Shown: positions 1-8,687, counted from the stretch's first letter. The stretch is DNA of 49,248 nucleotides from an uncultured Calothrix sp. (GCA_937973965.1 CALJJQ010000113.1:1-49248), one strand, 5' to 3'. The notes: generated by a model not told the origin, from the sequence alone. Numbers and translations are program-made.

Positions 1-471
1 GAATTTGAAACCATCGAAAAATAGTTAAAAATTTGGTAAAATCATTCCCTGATTCAGCAGCGCCATTGCTACGGGAGTACTCCTACGTCGTAGATAGCTA
101 CGACGAGTCATAAAGCCTAAAACCCTTGTCCAGCATTATTCGTGGGAAATAGAAGTTTTTAAAAACCTCCTAATATTGGGAATAAAATCAATAAACCTGG
201 AATCAGCCAGTTATGGACTTCGTTCTCAACTAATGAAAGAGGTTACTTTGAACCTTAACTGACAAAATTATTGATTCACATTGTGGTGTTTAAAATCCGT
301 CGAATTCACATCATCATTACTAGACTAGCTTTTATCTGGTCAACAGTACATACAGGCTAATAGTCTGACGCATTGATTTTTTAAGTTTGTAGCAGTAGCT
401 TTGGCCTTTTCATGGAGCGATAGATCGCAACTACGAACCCCTCTAAACTTATGGGACAGACCACTACTTCC
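1..471. other. Gene-free left edge
   Basis: No convincing reading frame is seen before the end of larB. The stretch is AT-rich. It holds one small hairpin near its left end (87-104) and otherwise nothing recognisable. A short plus-strand frame from about 401 runs antisense into larB and is not considered a gene. Confidence 0.5.
87..104. repeat. Short palindrome (GTCGTAG / CTACGAC)
   Basis: GTCGTAG at 87-93 and its exact reverse complement CTACGAC at 98-104 are separated by ATAG. It lies in non-coding DNA and looks like the small palindromes that occur elsewhere in this window. No T-run follows, so it is not called a terminator. Confidence 0.4.
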
Positions 472-1272
472 TCACTCCCTATTCCCTTTTATAATCAACT
501 TTTGTGCTGTTCTTAAAATCTGTCCAGCCAAGATAGCAGCACCAAAACCATTATCAATATTAACCACACCAATTCCAGTGGCACAGGAATTCAACATGGT
601 TAAGAGGGGGGCTATACCACCGAAACTTGCGCCATAACCGATGCTGGTGGGGACGGCAATCACAGGTACATCTGCTAAACCAGCGACGACGCTGGGTAAT
701 GCACCTTCCATCCCCGCAACCACGATTAACACCGATGCAGAATCAATGACGTGACGGTGACTAAGTAAACGATGAATTCCAGCTACTCCCACATCCCAGA
801 GACGTTGAACAGTAAAGCCACATAATTCGGCTGTGACTGCGGCTTCTTCGGCTACGGGTAAATCTGCCGTTCCAGCTGTGAGAATGCCTATGGAACCAGG
901 GTAAACAGGGGTAATTACATCGGGTGCGATCGCAGCGATTTTGGCCATCCCGAAGTATTTTAAACCCCTGACTTGTGGTTGTAAAGCGGTGTAAACTTCC
1001 CCAGAGATACGGGTAGCGATGACAACTGGATTCTTTTGACGCATCACCGCCATAATTTGGGCAATTTGGGTCGGGGTTTTATCCTGTCCCCAGATAAACT
1101 CCGGAAAACCCGTGCGTAATTGACGGTGGTGGTCGATTTTGGCAAATTCACCTACGGGTTCGTAATGAAAATATCTGAGTTGTTCTAAAGCCTCTGCGGT
1201 AGAAATACTGCCATTTGCTACTTGTTCCAGCAGCGATCGCAAATTTTCATTGCCATAGTTGTGTTGATTCAT
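472..1272 (-). CDS. larB: Nickel pincer cofactor biosynthesis protein LarB
   Basis: A 266-residue protein of the LarB/AIR-carboxylase-like family. LarB carboxylates and hydrolyses nicotinic acid adenine dinucleotide, the first step to the nickel-pincer cofactor of lactate racemase. The C-terminal half (about residues 120-260) has the PurE-like nucleotide-binding fold signature: the segments GILTAGTADLPVAEEA, VVAGMEGALPSVVAGL and VPTSIGYGASFGG are characteristic. The N-terminal segment contains the family stretch around FHYEPVGEFAKIDHHRQLRTGFPE. The ATG at 1270-1272 gives the expected length. The partner genes larC and larE are not in this window, so the pathway would have to be encoded elsewhere. 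The family assignment is secure; the physiological substrate in this organism is inferred. Confidence 0.93.
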   Translation of the reverse strand: MNQHNYGNENLRSLLEQVANGSISTAEALEQLRYFHYEPVGEFAKIDHHRQLRTGFPEFIWGQDKTPTQIAQIMAVMRQKNPVVIATRISGEVYTALQPQVRGLKYFGMAKIAAIAPDVITPVYPGSIGILTAGTADLPVAEEAAVTAELCGFTVQRLWDVGVAGIHRLLSHRHVIDSASVLIVVAGMEGALPSVVAGLADVPVIAVPTSIGYGASFGGIAPLLTMLNSCATGIGVVNIDNGFGAAILAGQILRTAQKLIIKGNRE

Positions 1273-1569
1273 CTATAACTTCGCAGACTGATATATTTCC
1301 TTTTTTTGTTGACAGGTGACTACTAAGCATTAACTATCCCAACGAAAAGCTGATTTTTTGACCGTGTAAAGTATAGTGAAAAATTGGGCAGAAACCCGCA
1401 TTTGAAGATTGCGGGGATTGGGGAGTAACGGGAATTGGAAGTCGTGGAACAACCCTTTACTCAATACTTACTCCTTACTCCCTCAAAACCCAGAATGAGC
1501 AACTTTCACCTTTGTAATCGATATCCTGACCTATTACCTATCGTTGTTCAATTTTACCTGTATTTTCAG

Positions 1570-2289
1570 CTAAAATACCTGTTCTAAACGTTGGAAATCC
1601 TGCTGTACCAACTGACAGAGGGTTTTATTATTCGGGTCGGTTTTCAGGGCTTTTTTCAGGTAAATACGAGCTTTGAGCCATTGTTTTTCATTAATTAAGG
1701 CTCGTCCCCACAACTGATAGGATATGGCTTGCCATTGCCGTACTTCCACATCGTCAGGTAAACGTTCCGCTAAAGCTTCAGCCAAGGCGATCGCTTGGGG
1801 AAAACGGCGATCGCGTAAAAATCCTTGTAATTGGTGATAGGTATTCCATTTGAGCCGCATTTCCACTTCCTGTGCATTCGGTGGGTGGGTCGGGGATTTC
1901 TGCTCCGCAACTGATTGATGTGGAGCTTTCGGTCGGGTTTGTGTTGCCGTCTTGACCGTTTGTCTGTGGTTTGTCTGTGGGGTATATGTCGATTTCACAG
2001 ACTGGTGATGGGGTTTTGAGGGTGAGGAATGCTTCGGAGGTACTGGGGACTTGGGTACAGAGGTAGTGGTGGGATTGGGTGCATGACTAGACCCAACCGT
2101 TGTTGGTATTACTTGCAACAGGAATTTATATGCCTCTGTTAAGGCGATAAATTTTTCTTTGGCTTTTTGGTCATTCGGGTTGATATCGGGGTGATATTGT
2201 TGTGCCAAACGACGATAGGAGGCTTTCACGTCAGCAAACGTTGCACCCGACCTCAGACCCAACATACGATAGCAATCTACAAGTTCCAT
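1570..2289 (-). CDS. J-domain protein with C-terminal TPR-like region
   Basis: A 239-residue protein. Residues 1-62 form a J domain with the HPD tripeptide in QQYHPDINPNDQKAKEKF, the motif that stimulates the DnaK/Hsp70 ATPase. Residues 63-140 are a Pro/Ser/Thr/Gln-rich linker that is probably disordered. Residues 145-235 look like TPR helices (ALAEALAERLPDDVEVRQW and LKKALKTDPNNKTL). It lacks the Gly/Phe, zinc-finger and C-terminal substrate domains of true DnaJ, so it is a J-domain co-chaperone of type III architecture rather than DnaJ. The client is unknown. It is transcribed alone, away from the neighbours. Confidence 0.85.
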   Translation of the reverse strand: MELVDCYRMLGLRSGATFADVKASYRRLAQQYHPDINPNDQKAKEKFIALTEAYKFLLQVIPTTVGSSHAPNPTTTSVPKSPVPPKHSSPSKPHHQSVKSTYTPQTNHRQTVKTATQTRPKAPHQSVAEQKSPTHPPNAQEVEMRLKWNTYHQLQGFLRDRRFPQAIALAEALAERLPDDVEVRQWQAISYQLWGRALINEKQWLKARIYLKKALKTDPNNKTLCQLVQQDFQRLEQVF

Positions 2290-2738
2290 CTTCAGCCATT
2301 AGCGATCATGAAATATGAGCGTACTTGAAATATTTATTGGTTGACAGTTATCTAGTTAACAGTTTGGCAAATCAAAAACAAAGTGTCTGTAACCATTGAT
2401 GTACTTATCTCTATTGCTTGTGGACTGCCTTGTGTTGACTGTAATAACTGCTTTGTCTTGACAATTTTTTCGCTGTCTAGACTAACATTTCCGGAAGTTT
2501 ATCACCAACGTACTGGACGGGCACTCCTACCATCTACCCATTCGCTCAAAAAATCAAAATTACGCTACATATACTATCTCTATAACTTGATATTTGTAAA
2601 CTCGAAATTGAAAAAATAGTGTGATTTTTAGAATTTTTCATCCAAACCACTAATATAATTGTTAATTAGTAATTAGTAATTCGTAATCAATACCCCTTAC
2701 GAACTAGGAATTACCAATTGTTTCCAGCCAGTATTTTT
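2290..2738. other. Intergenic region with GTAATTA-type short tandem repeat
   Basis: No gene is supported here. At 2662-2688 there is a short array of a degenerate seven-base unit (ATTAGTA ATTAGTA ATTCGTA), of the type called STRR in heterocystous cyanobacteria. The rest is AT-rich spacer between the J-domain gene and the end of mltA. A plus-strand frame of 78 codons (2383-2619) has no protein-like composition. Confidence 0.45.
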
Positions 2739-4016
2739 TTACTTTAACAGCAAATAATATAAAGTACCATTACCACCAGTAATACCAGCGCGATCGCCGG
2801 CTAATTTTCCTGTCCCCATAAAGTAATCTACCCGTCCAGGGGTTCTAATGGCGCTACCGGTATCCTGATCCAGGACAAATCGACTGACGGTGCGAAAAAC
2901 TAACCGACCATTTTGATCGGGGAACGGTAAACGGGTATGGACAAGTGCCAAGGCTCCCGGTGGCATGAGGGATTTATCTGTAGCAATAGAACGTTCTGGT
3001 GTCACTGGTACACCAATACTACCACGGGCTGGTTCACCGCGTTTTTCCCTGAAAAAGATAAAGCGTTCCCAGCGAGGCAGATAATTATCCATTTCCTGGG
3101 GATTATCCTGAAAATACTTGAGTAGCACCGGCATGGTTAACCCACTCAATTGGAGTTTTCCGTCCTTAGCCAACTCTCGACCGATACTTGTCCAGGGGTA
3201 ATCCGTTGCACCAGCAAAACCAACGGAAGTGGTTCCACCATCGACAAGACGAATTTGGGCTGAACCTTGGATGTGAATCATATAGGCATCCATCCGGTTT
3301 CGGAACCACAATAGTTCCAACCCTCTTAAAGGACTGCGATCGCCCAGTAATCCATCTGCACCTTCGAGGTCAATCCGTCTGGGGTGAGGTTTTGGCCAGT
3401 TACTAAAATCATCGGGAAGACGATAGATCGGATACCGATACTCAGCAGTTCGACGACGACTAGCTGTGTATATTGGTTCATAATAGGCAGTAAATTTAAC
3501 ACTACCTCGACCGTCGTTACCGACTGATTTATAAAAATTAAACTCTCTTCTAACGGCTCTTTGCAATTCTGCGGGCGATTTAGCATTCGCTACCAACTGG
3601 CGGAATCTCCGTAAACTCCGCACCACCCGGTCATGGGTAATACCCTCGACTGGATAATTGGCATAGGCAGCTCTAGCACTTGGTCTATTTAAATAACTTA
3701 AACTATGGTCAATCGCAGTTAACAAAGCTTGGCGATCGCCTCGTTTTGTGACTCCACCCCTAAAAATCTGCTCATCCCAACCTAAGCATCCATGAGCAGG
3801 TTGGCAATCAACTTCAATTGGCAGCAATTTCAAGGGAGGCTGTGCTACTGGTTCAACAGGTTGGGTCGGTTGGGTGATAGGGGGTGGATTGGTTGGTAAT
3901 GGAGCTGGTACAGGGATAGTGCTGATGACAACAGCTCCTTGAGCGATCGCCGAAACTAGGGGAACAACCGCAGCGAAACCAAAACTCAAACCAAGCAAAG
4001 CAAGCGTTTTTCTCAT
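2739..4016 (-). CDS. mltA: Murein transglycosylase A (MltA family)
   Basis: A 425-residue envelope enzyme that cleaves the MurNAc-GlcNAc bond of peptidoglycan with formation of 1,6-anhydro-MurNAc. Residues 1-26 form a signal peptide or anchor. A Pro-rich linker (about 30-65) precedes the MltA domain. The centre carries the conserved segment AYMIHIQGSAQIRLVDGG (about residue 248), and the C-terminal 3D domain carries VLDQDTGSAIRTPGRVDYFM, which contains the Asp residues expected for catalysis. No lipobox cysteine is visible at the signal-peptide end, so it may be soluble in the periplasm or held by its N-terminal helix, unlike E. coli MltA, which is a lipoprotein. Confidence 0.92.
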   Translation of the reverse strand: MRKTLALLGLSFGFAAVVPLVSAIAQGAVVISTIPVPAPLPTNPPPITQPTQPVEPVAQPPLKLLPIEVDCQPAHGCLGWDEQIFRGGVTKRGDRQALLTAIDHSLSYLNRPSARAAYANYPVEGITHDRVVRSLRRFRQLVANAKSPAELQRAVRREFNFYKSVGNDGRGSVKFTAYYEPIYTASRRRTAEYRYPIYRLPDDFSNWPKPHPRRIDLEGADGLLGDRSPLRGLELLWFRNRMDAYMIHIQGSAQIRLVDGGTTSVGFAGATDYPWTSIGRELAKDGKLQLSGLTMPVLLKYFQDNPQEMDNYLPRWERFIFFREKRGEPARGSIGVPVTPERSIATDKSLMPPGALALVHTRLPFPDQNGRLVFRTVSRFVLDQDTGSAIRTPGRVDYFMGTGKLAGDRAGITGGNGTLYYLLLK

Positions 4017-4049
4017 CTTGAAATTATTGGGAATTTATCTTAATTAAAA

Positions 4050-4307
4050 CTATTCGACAAATCGTTCCACACTTGAACTAAAAAATGGTTCAACGCGAAT
4101 TGCCACAACTCTTGACGGACGTACAACCATATATTCCCCTTGAATATTCTTGATCGGTACGTTAATAAAGTCGTCAGAACCAGCTTTTGGCATCAATTCA
4201 CCGCTATACCATTTTTGAAATTCCTGTATAGTCGGAAACCGTACTTCTTCGCGATGTCCACTTTCCATCATCAAGTGTACTACGTATTCATTGGGAGTTC
4301 TTGGCAT
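4050..4307 (-). CDS. Small conserved hypothetical protein
   Basis: An 85-residue soluble protein with no signal peptide or membrane segment. It reads like a compact beta-rich fold (EYVVHLMMESGHREEVRFPT, then FQKWYSGEL, then EYMVVRPSRVVAIRVEP). It resembles small proteins commonly annotated as hypothetical in cyanobacteria, but I cannot name a function. It lies 33 bases upstream of mltA on the same strand and could be co-transcribed with it. The ATG at 4305-4307 is the only sensible start. Confidence 0.7.
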   Translation of the reverse strand: MPRTPNEYVVHLMMESGHREEVRFPTIQEFQKWYSGELMPKAGSDDFINVPIKNIQGEYMVVRPSRVVAIRVEPFFSSSVERFVE

Positions 4308-4526
4308 AGGTTTGAATCATTTGAAACACATCCAACCCTTTTTTAGACTACCGCACCCCCAAATGGGAAGGGGAAAAACATCAGAAATATAGACACACCA
4401 AATTGACACGACATTCAGATTATCAGTAAACCTCAATCCCATGGGTATCTAGCGCTATCATTTCAATTCCACGCTTCTAGTTGTCACCCTTGACGCAAGT
4501 TACCCCAGAAGTTGTTCCCTTGGGTA

Positions 4527-4612
4527 ATACCGTTTTAATTTAAAGTTGATACATTGAGACAAGCAGGGGATGCAGGGAAAGAAAATGTATCAAAACTTGA
4601 GTGAAATGGTGT
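4527..4612 (-). repeat. ATACC-type hairpin repeat (family 2), copy A, reverse orientation
   Basis: About 86 bases with ends related to ATACC and GGTAT and internal inverted segments GTTGATACATT and AATGTATCAAAAC. This copy lies in opposite orientation to those at 6154-6248, 13741-13832, 15948-16034, 23997-24083 and 40992-41068. It occupies the spacer upstream of the site-2 protease gene; no other gene is present between 4308 and 4696. Confidence 0.7.
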
Positions 4613-4696
4613 GACACCAGAATACATGTCTTAGTCCCAATTAAAGGTTTGACAAAATACAACAAATTAATTTTCAAGTAGATTCAGGTGACAGTT

Positions 4697-5893
4697 ATGC
4701 AAACAAGTTGGAAAATAGGCTCTTTATTCGGTATTCCCTTGTATCTCGACCCTTTGTGGTTCGTGATTTTTGCCGTGGTGACGCTGAATTTTGGGTTTGC
4801 ATATCAAACTTGGGGTAGTGTGCTGGGTTGGTCTGCGGGGGTGGTAATGGCACTACTGTTATTTGGGTCAGTGCTATTACATGAACTAGGACATAGTTTA
4901 GCTGCTCAGTCTCAAGGTATCAAAGTAAATAGTATTACTCTGTTTTTGTTTGGCGGAATTGCCGCGATTGAAGAAGAATCTAAAACCCCCGCGAAGGCTT
5001 TTCAAGTTGCGATCGCTGGACCCTTGGTAAGTGTGGGCATATTTTTTCTCCTAAATCTGGTCAAAAATTTTCTCCCGGAACAAACCATCTCTCAGGTGGT
5101 AATCCATGATTTAGCTCGGATTAATCTAGTTTTGGCTCTGTTTAATTTAATACCTGGATTACCCTTGGATGGAGGACAAGTACTCAAAGCAGCCCTGTGG
5201 CAAGCGACTGGAGACCGGTTTGCAGCAGTACGGGGAGCTGCCAGGATTGGACAGATTCTGGGTTATGGTGCGATCGCTCTGGGTTTATTGGTCGATTATC
5301 TGACTAGTGATTTCGGTACGGGGCTATGGATTGCCTTGTTAGGGTGGTTTGGGATTCGGAATGCAACTAATTATCTCCGAGTAACAACTTTGCAACAGAC
5401 CTTACTCAGGGTAAATGCGGGGGAGGTGATGACCCGAAATTTTCGTATTATCGATGCACATCAGAGTTTACGTGATTTTACTGATATGATGCTGTTGGCG
5501 AATAACCATCAAGAAATTTATTTTGCCGAAGCAGATGATCGCTATCGTGGGTTAGTACAACCGGAGCAAATTCGGCGGATTGAAAGAAGTGCTTGGGAAA
5601 CTACAACATTGGAAGCTATTATCACACCCCTAGTAGAAATACCGAGTGTGGAGGAGTCAGCGAGATTGGCGGATGTGATTATCAAATTAGCGGAGGCAGA
5701 AGTATCTTGGATAACTGTTCTTTCCCCTGCTGGTGCGGTTGCGGGAATCATCGACAAAGGGGATATTGTCAGTCATTTAGCAGAAAAACTGAAATTACGG
5801 ATTAGCAAAGAAGATATTCAACGCATCAAAGCCGAAGGAAATTATCCAGCAGGTCTGCAACTTGATTTACTTGCTAAATCCGCCATAAATTGA
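4697..5893 (+). CDS. Site-2 protease (M50 family) with C-terminal CBS domains
   Basis: A polytopic intramembrane zinc metalloprotease of about 398 residues. The HExxH motif lies in LLHELGHSLAAQSQGI (His62, Glu63, His66), and the second zinc ligand motif is NLIPGLPLDGGQVLKA. At least four or five hydrophobic segments precede about residue 230. Residues from about 245 to 385 resemble a CBS pair (GEVMTRNFRIIDAHQSLRDF; then IITPLVEIPSVEESARLADV), the usual regulatory add-on in this M50B subgroup. The start at ATG 4697 is preferred over the in-frame GTG at 4688 because AGGTGA lies five bases before the ATG. The substrate is unknown; family members release membrane-bound regulators. Confidence 0.92.
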   Translation: MQTSWKIGSLFGIPLYLDPLWFVIFAVVTLNFGFAYQTWGSVLGWSAGVVMALLLFGSVLLHELGHSLAAQSQGIKVNSITLFLFGGIAAIEEESKTPAKAFQVAIAGPLVSVGIFFLLNLVKNFLPEQTISQVVIHDLARINLVLALFNLIPGLPLDGGQVLKAALWQATGDRFAAVRGAARIGQILGYGAIALGLLVDYLTSDFGTGLWIALLGWFGIRNATNYLRVTTLQQTLLRVNAGEVMTRNFRIIDAHQSLRDFTDMMLLANNHQEIYFAEADDRYRGLVQPEQIRRIERSAWETTTLEAIITPLVEIPSVEESARLADVIIKLAEAEVSWITVLSPAGAVAGIIDKGDIVSHLAEKLKLRISKEDIQRIKAEGNYPAGLQLDLLAKSAIN

Positions 5894-5951
5894 TTGGTGG
5901 GGGTTGTACTTCCTTTAATTGGGAAACATGATCCCGGATTTATCGCGGGTA

Positions 5952-6043
5952 ATATCGATTCTCTTGTACTTTGCAATAAATGAAACTAGAATAATCAACG
6001 GTTACAGCCCCTGATATGTAGCAAGCATTAGGGTAAACGATAT
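5952..6043 (+). repeat. ATATCG element (family 3), copy 1
   Basis: A 92-base repeat starting ATATCGATTCTCTTGTACTT and ending AACGATAT, so its termini are short inverted repeats. A nearly identical copy of the same length is at 43828-43919, a more diverged full copy at 7681-7772 and a truncated copy at 16036-16085. It is non-coding in all six frames. Confidence 0.8.
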
Positions 6044-6153
6044 AAGTTATGAGTCTTGAGCGACGGATTAATTTTCTTGCTACTCCCTACTCCCTGTAAG
6101 TTTTTGGAATTTTTGAGAAATGCAGACCCAATACACATTCAGACTGTCATCCT

Positions 6154-6248
6154 ATACCATTTCACCTAAATCTTGATACATTTTCTGACACAGCATTCCC
6201 TACTGCCGAAAGCTTCCTGTCAGGTATCAACTTCAAAGTAAACGGTAT
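6154..6248 (+). repeat. ATACC-type hairpin repeat (family 2), copy B
   Basis: Starts ATACCATTTCAC and ends AAACGGTAT, with internal TTGATACATT and GTATCAACTT that allow the whole element to fold back on itself. It ends 15 bases before the family 1 copy that starts at 6264. Confidence 0.75.
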
Positions 6249-6263
6249 TGCTGATCAGTTAGG

Positions 6264-6482
6264 CTCATTGGTCTTTTATCATAAGTTATAATGCTCAAAA
6301 TATTGTCAAAACCTGGATGAATCAACATGATTTTGAAGGATGCGATCGCTAAATTTTCAATGCATAATTGATTCTGGCGCAGAAAAATCAGTGCAAATGT
6401 GAATTTAATCTTCTCCTTCATCTCACTTTTAAGGATAATTACGAGTTGACAAAACTAATTTCACCTGAACTTGCCACGGATG
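6264..6482. repeat. 220-bp intergenic repeat (family 1), copy 1
   Basis: Aligns by eye over its length with 9053-9250, sharing segments such as TAATGCTCAAAA, CATGATTTTG, GGATGCGATCGCT and GACAAAACTAATTTCACCT. The same right-hand part recurs at 15112-15382, where it is interrupted by another element. It lies just downstream of the HAD hydrolase gene and contains a HIP1 site. No protein is conserved between copies. Confidence 0.75.
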
Positions 6483-6497
6483 GTAAAACAGTATTAA

Positions 6498-7223
6498 TCA
6501 AATCACCTGAATATCAGCTAGCTGATTAATAACCACATCCGCACCATAAACATGACTAGGATTACCAATCCAGGTAATCCCGATACACCCTGCAGCACCA
6601 GCATTTTTTGCCATTTGCATATCACCAATAGAATCACCTACCATTAGGGTTTGATGAACTTCCACTCCCAATTTTTGACAAGCATCAATAAATAATTGGG
6701 GATTGGGTTTACTAATACCTCCATCCACCCCCATTGCTAACTGGATATACTCACCTAATTCATGTTCCTGGACAAAAATTTGCACCTCATGGGTGGTTGC
6801 AGCCGATAAAATACCTAATTTATAATCATTTGCAGCCAACTTCTCTAAGATTTCTCGACAACCAGCAAACATGGGTGCAGGAATACCGACGACAGTTTCT
6901 GCGGTATCTAAAGCTTCACGAGCTATTTGCAACGACTCGAACCAACTATAACCATTTTGGATAATATGGCTAGCCGTTGCGATTTCGGTTTCATACCGAC
7001 TTGCAACAGCCATTAATCCAGCTACATCCAAACTATTACCATTGACTCCAAAAACTTTTAACAGCGATTGTTCAATCCCTGGAAATTTTTGATTAAGATA
7101 ATTAGCACTCACTTTAGCCCTATTAATCAATTGGGTTTCGGAATCTTCTAAAGTTCCATTTTTATCAAAAATAACTGCTTCGATGTTGCTAAAGACGACA
7201 TCACCACACTTGATTTTGGGCAT
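6498..7223 (-). CDS. HAD-superfamily hydrolase with Asn in motif I
   Basis: A 241-residue HAD protein with a helical cap. Motif I reads IFDKNGTLEDSE (Asp20-Lys-Asn22-Gly-Thr): the nucleophile Asp20 is present, but the second Asp usual in phosphatases is Asn22. Motif II is the Ser of LGILSAATTHEV. Motifs III and IV are seen as SKPNPQLFIDACQKLGV and MVGDSIGDMQMAKNAG. The overall pattern is phosphoglycolate-phosphatase/beta-phosphoglucomutase-like, but the motif I change may lower or alter hydrolysis, so no substrate is assigned. It is transcribed alone, with repeats on both sides. Confidence 0.85.
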   Translation of the reverse strand: MPKIKCGDVVFSNIEAVIFDKNGTLEDSETQLINRAKVSANYLNQKFPGIEQSLLKVFGVNGNSLDVAGLMAVASRYETEIATASHIIQNGYSWFESLQIAREALDTAETVVGIPAPMFAGCREILEKLAANDYKLGILSAATTHEVQIFVQEHELGEYIQLAMGVDGGISKPNPQLFIDACQKLGVEVHQTLMVGDSIGDMQMAKNAGAAGCIGITWIGNPSHVYGADVVINQLADIQVI

Positions 7224-7391
7224 ATATTTTACCTTCTTGGAGAGGGTGTTTGGAAATTGCTAATTAATTATAGCAATACAGCAATCCTATTTAAGTCGTG
7301 GTTGTTTTGCAACCTGAATAAACGTAGCAATGCTACGTCTCTAGGAGAATATTGGTTTGAATACGAATTTAATACAAAAATGTAGATAATT

Positions 7392-7635
7392 AGGGTTTAC
7401 GGAAAAAAAGACGCGATATATCGCGTCTCTATATTTCACAAAGAATTCGAGGAAATTTTAGTCGCAAAAAGTGCTTTCCAAGTAGGTCTGTAAGACTGAA
7501 AAACTTGGCATTTGTCATTTTTTGGGTCTTGTGAAAACTAGAATTATTGAGTTAAAGCTACTCCCTCTACAGACGCGACATATTGCGTCTCTCCCTATTC
7601 CCTACCGTCACAAAAAGACTTTTTCCGCAGACCCT
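7392..7635 (-). repeat. Inverted-repeat element (family 4), complete copy
   Basis: Bounded by AGGGTTTACGGAAAAA (7392-7407) and TTTTTCCGCAGACCCT (ending 7635), which are inverted versions of one another with few differences. Read in reverse it aligns with the complete copy at 16569-16822, including the segments around TTTTAACCCCAAAATTC and CTTTTTGCGAAT. Each end carries a GACGCGAT/ATCGCGTC palindrome just inside the terminus (7409-7428 and 7571-7590). No open reading frame of note, so it is a non-autonomous MITE-like element. Confidence 0.8.
7409..7428. repeat. 20-base perfect palindrome
   Basis: AGACGCGATATATCGCGTCT is a perfect 20-base palindrome. Variants occur at 7571-7590, 16781-16800, 22702-22726, 26301-26320, 28986-29007 and 41127-41146, and a sister class with a GACCCGACGGGTC-like core at 16617-16641, 17494-17519 and 31394-31416. 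Confidence 0.85.
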
Positions 7636-7680
7636 CACCTAATTATAATTCATGCCCAAATTCAGCAACGTCACCGACTT

Positions 7681-7772
7681 ATATCGATTCTCTTGTGCTT
7701 TGATATAAATGAAATTAGAATAATTAACAGTTACAGCCCCTAATATGGAGCAAGCATTAGCGTAAACGATAT
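7681..7772 (+). repeat. ATATCG element (family 3), copy 2
   Basis: Same 92-base length and ends (ATATCGATTC ... AACGATAT) as the copies at 5952 and 43828, with more substitutions. Its right end coincides with the stop codon of the VWA gene, so it may supply the 3' end of that transcript. Confidence 0.75.
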
Positions 7773-8377
7773 TAATCGGTAATTGCATTCAATAGCACTT
7801 CCGATAAACTCATATCTTCCATATCTTCCATTGTTATGGTGTCGCAAATGTCAAATTTTGCCCCTGCACTTTGTAACTCATCGTCTAGAACCTTGAGAAA
7901 ACGAGTTGCTTGCGGGTCTGTACCAACTTGGATAAAGGAAATAGCTAATTCCTCATCCCGTTCCATTTGGCGTGAGGTCTCAATTATAACCCGCATCACC
8001 GCTTTCCGGTCATCAGGTTCTCCATCAGTTATCACCAGAATTGTCTCTCCATTTGGTTTGGTTTGTCCAGCCCGTTTGCGTTGAAAGTAGTTATCTGTAG
8101 CATGTTTTAAAACCCCGGCTAAATCAGTGGTTCCCGAAGGGTCATTTTCCATAAAAATTTGGGATACCTTACTAGATGTCACCTCTTCATAGCGCTTAAA
8201 TTTACCGGAAAATACGTAAACTGTAATTCCATCGGGGTCAAATTGCTCACATTTGGCAGCGAGGGCAAAGGTTGATTCTTGAACTGCGACCCAGCGACTT
8301 TTCCCTCCTTTTTGGTCGGGTGTGGCCATACTGCCGCTTTTATCGATGATGAGGGTGTAATCACGATTTTCCAGCAT
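7772..8377 (-). CDS. VWA-domain protein
   Basis: A single von Willebrand factor A domain of about 201 residues. The MIDAS metal-binding motif DxSxS is in YTLIIDKSGSMATP near the N-terminus, with the distal Thr in GTTDLAGVL and the Asp in VITDGEPDD. Such stand-alone bacterial VWA proteins bind partners in a metal-dependent way, often in tellurium-resistance-like or MoxR/VWA systems; no partner gene is adjacent. The ATG at 8377 is preferred to the ATG at 8383 because AGGAG sits seven bases before it but only one base before the upstream ATG. Confidence 0.85.
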   Translation of the reverse strand: MLENRDYTLIIDKSGSMATPDQKGGKSRWVAVQESTFALAAKCEQFDPDGITVYVFSGKFKRYEEVTSSKVSQIFMENDPSGTTDLAGVLKHATDNYFQRKRAGQTKPNGETILVITDGEPDDRKAVMRVIIETSRQMERDEELAISFIQVGTDPQATRFLKVLDDELQSAGAKFDICDTITMEDMEDMSLSEVLLNAITD

Positions 8378-8474
8378 TTTCATGCTCCTTTCTGGTTATA
8401 CTTTCGTGATTAGTTTAACCCACATTCTCCGATTCCGATGCAATTCGGAACTATCATTGGGTGTACTATAACTC

Positions 8475-8687
8475 AATACGCTTGGTGTTAAAGATAACTG
8501 TAGGTTGGGTTGAGGCTTTGCATAGACTGTTGATTTTGTGGAAATTTATCCATCAGTTCACACAGTTTTTGTGATGATCTCGTCCCGATGCTCCGCGTGG
8601 GGACGCATTCCACGAGGGCTACTGCCTCTAGATTCTTCAACCTAACCTACCCAATAGTCAGGCTTTGAAGTCTAACTGAACTGTATT
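8475..8687 (+). repeat. 213-bp element (family 5), copy 1
   Basis: Starts AATACGCTTGGTG and ends GAACTGTATT. An equally long copy is at 43562-43774. Inside, GTAGGTTGGGTTGA near the left faces TCAACCTAACCTACC near the right, so the element can fold into a long hairpin. GTACTATAACT is present immediately outside both ends of this copy, which looks like a target duplication. Confidence 0.85.

Larger units (their letters stand above)
5894..6497. other. Intergenic mosaic of three repeat families
   Basis: This 604-base gap has no gene. It holds, in order, one 92-bp ATATCG element (5952-6043), one ATACC hairpin element (6154-6248) and one copy of the 220-bp family (6264-6482), packed almost end to end. 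A 62-codon minus-strand frame within the last repeat is treated as chance. Confidence 0.65.
7224..7771. other. Intergenic region filled by two repeat elements
   Basis: The gap between the HAD gene and the VWA gene holds a small hairpin (ACGTAGC/GCTACGT near 7322-7338), a full inverted-repeat element (7392-7635) and an ATATCG element (7681-7772) whose last base is the first base of the VWA stop codon. No gene is supported. Confidence 0.65.
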
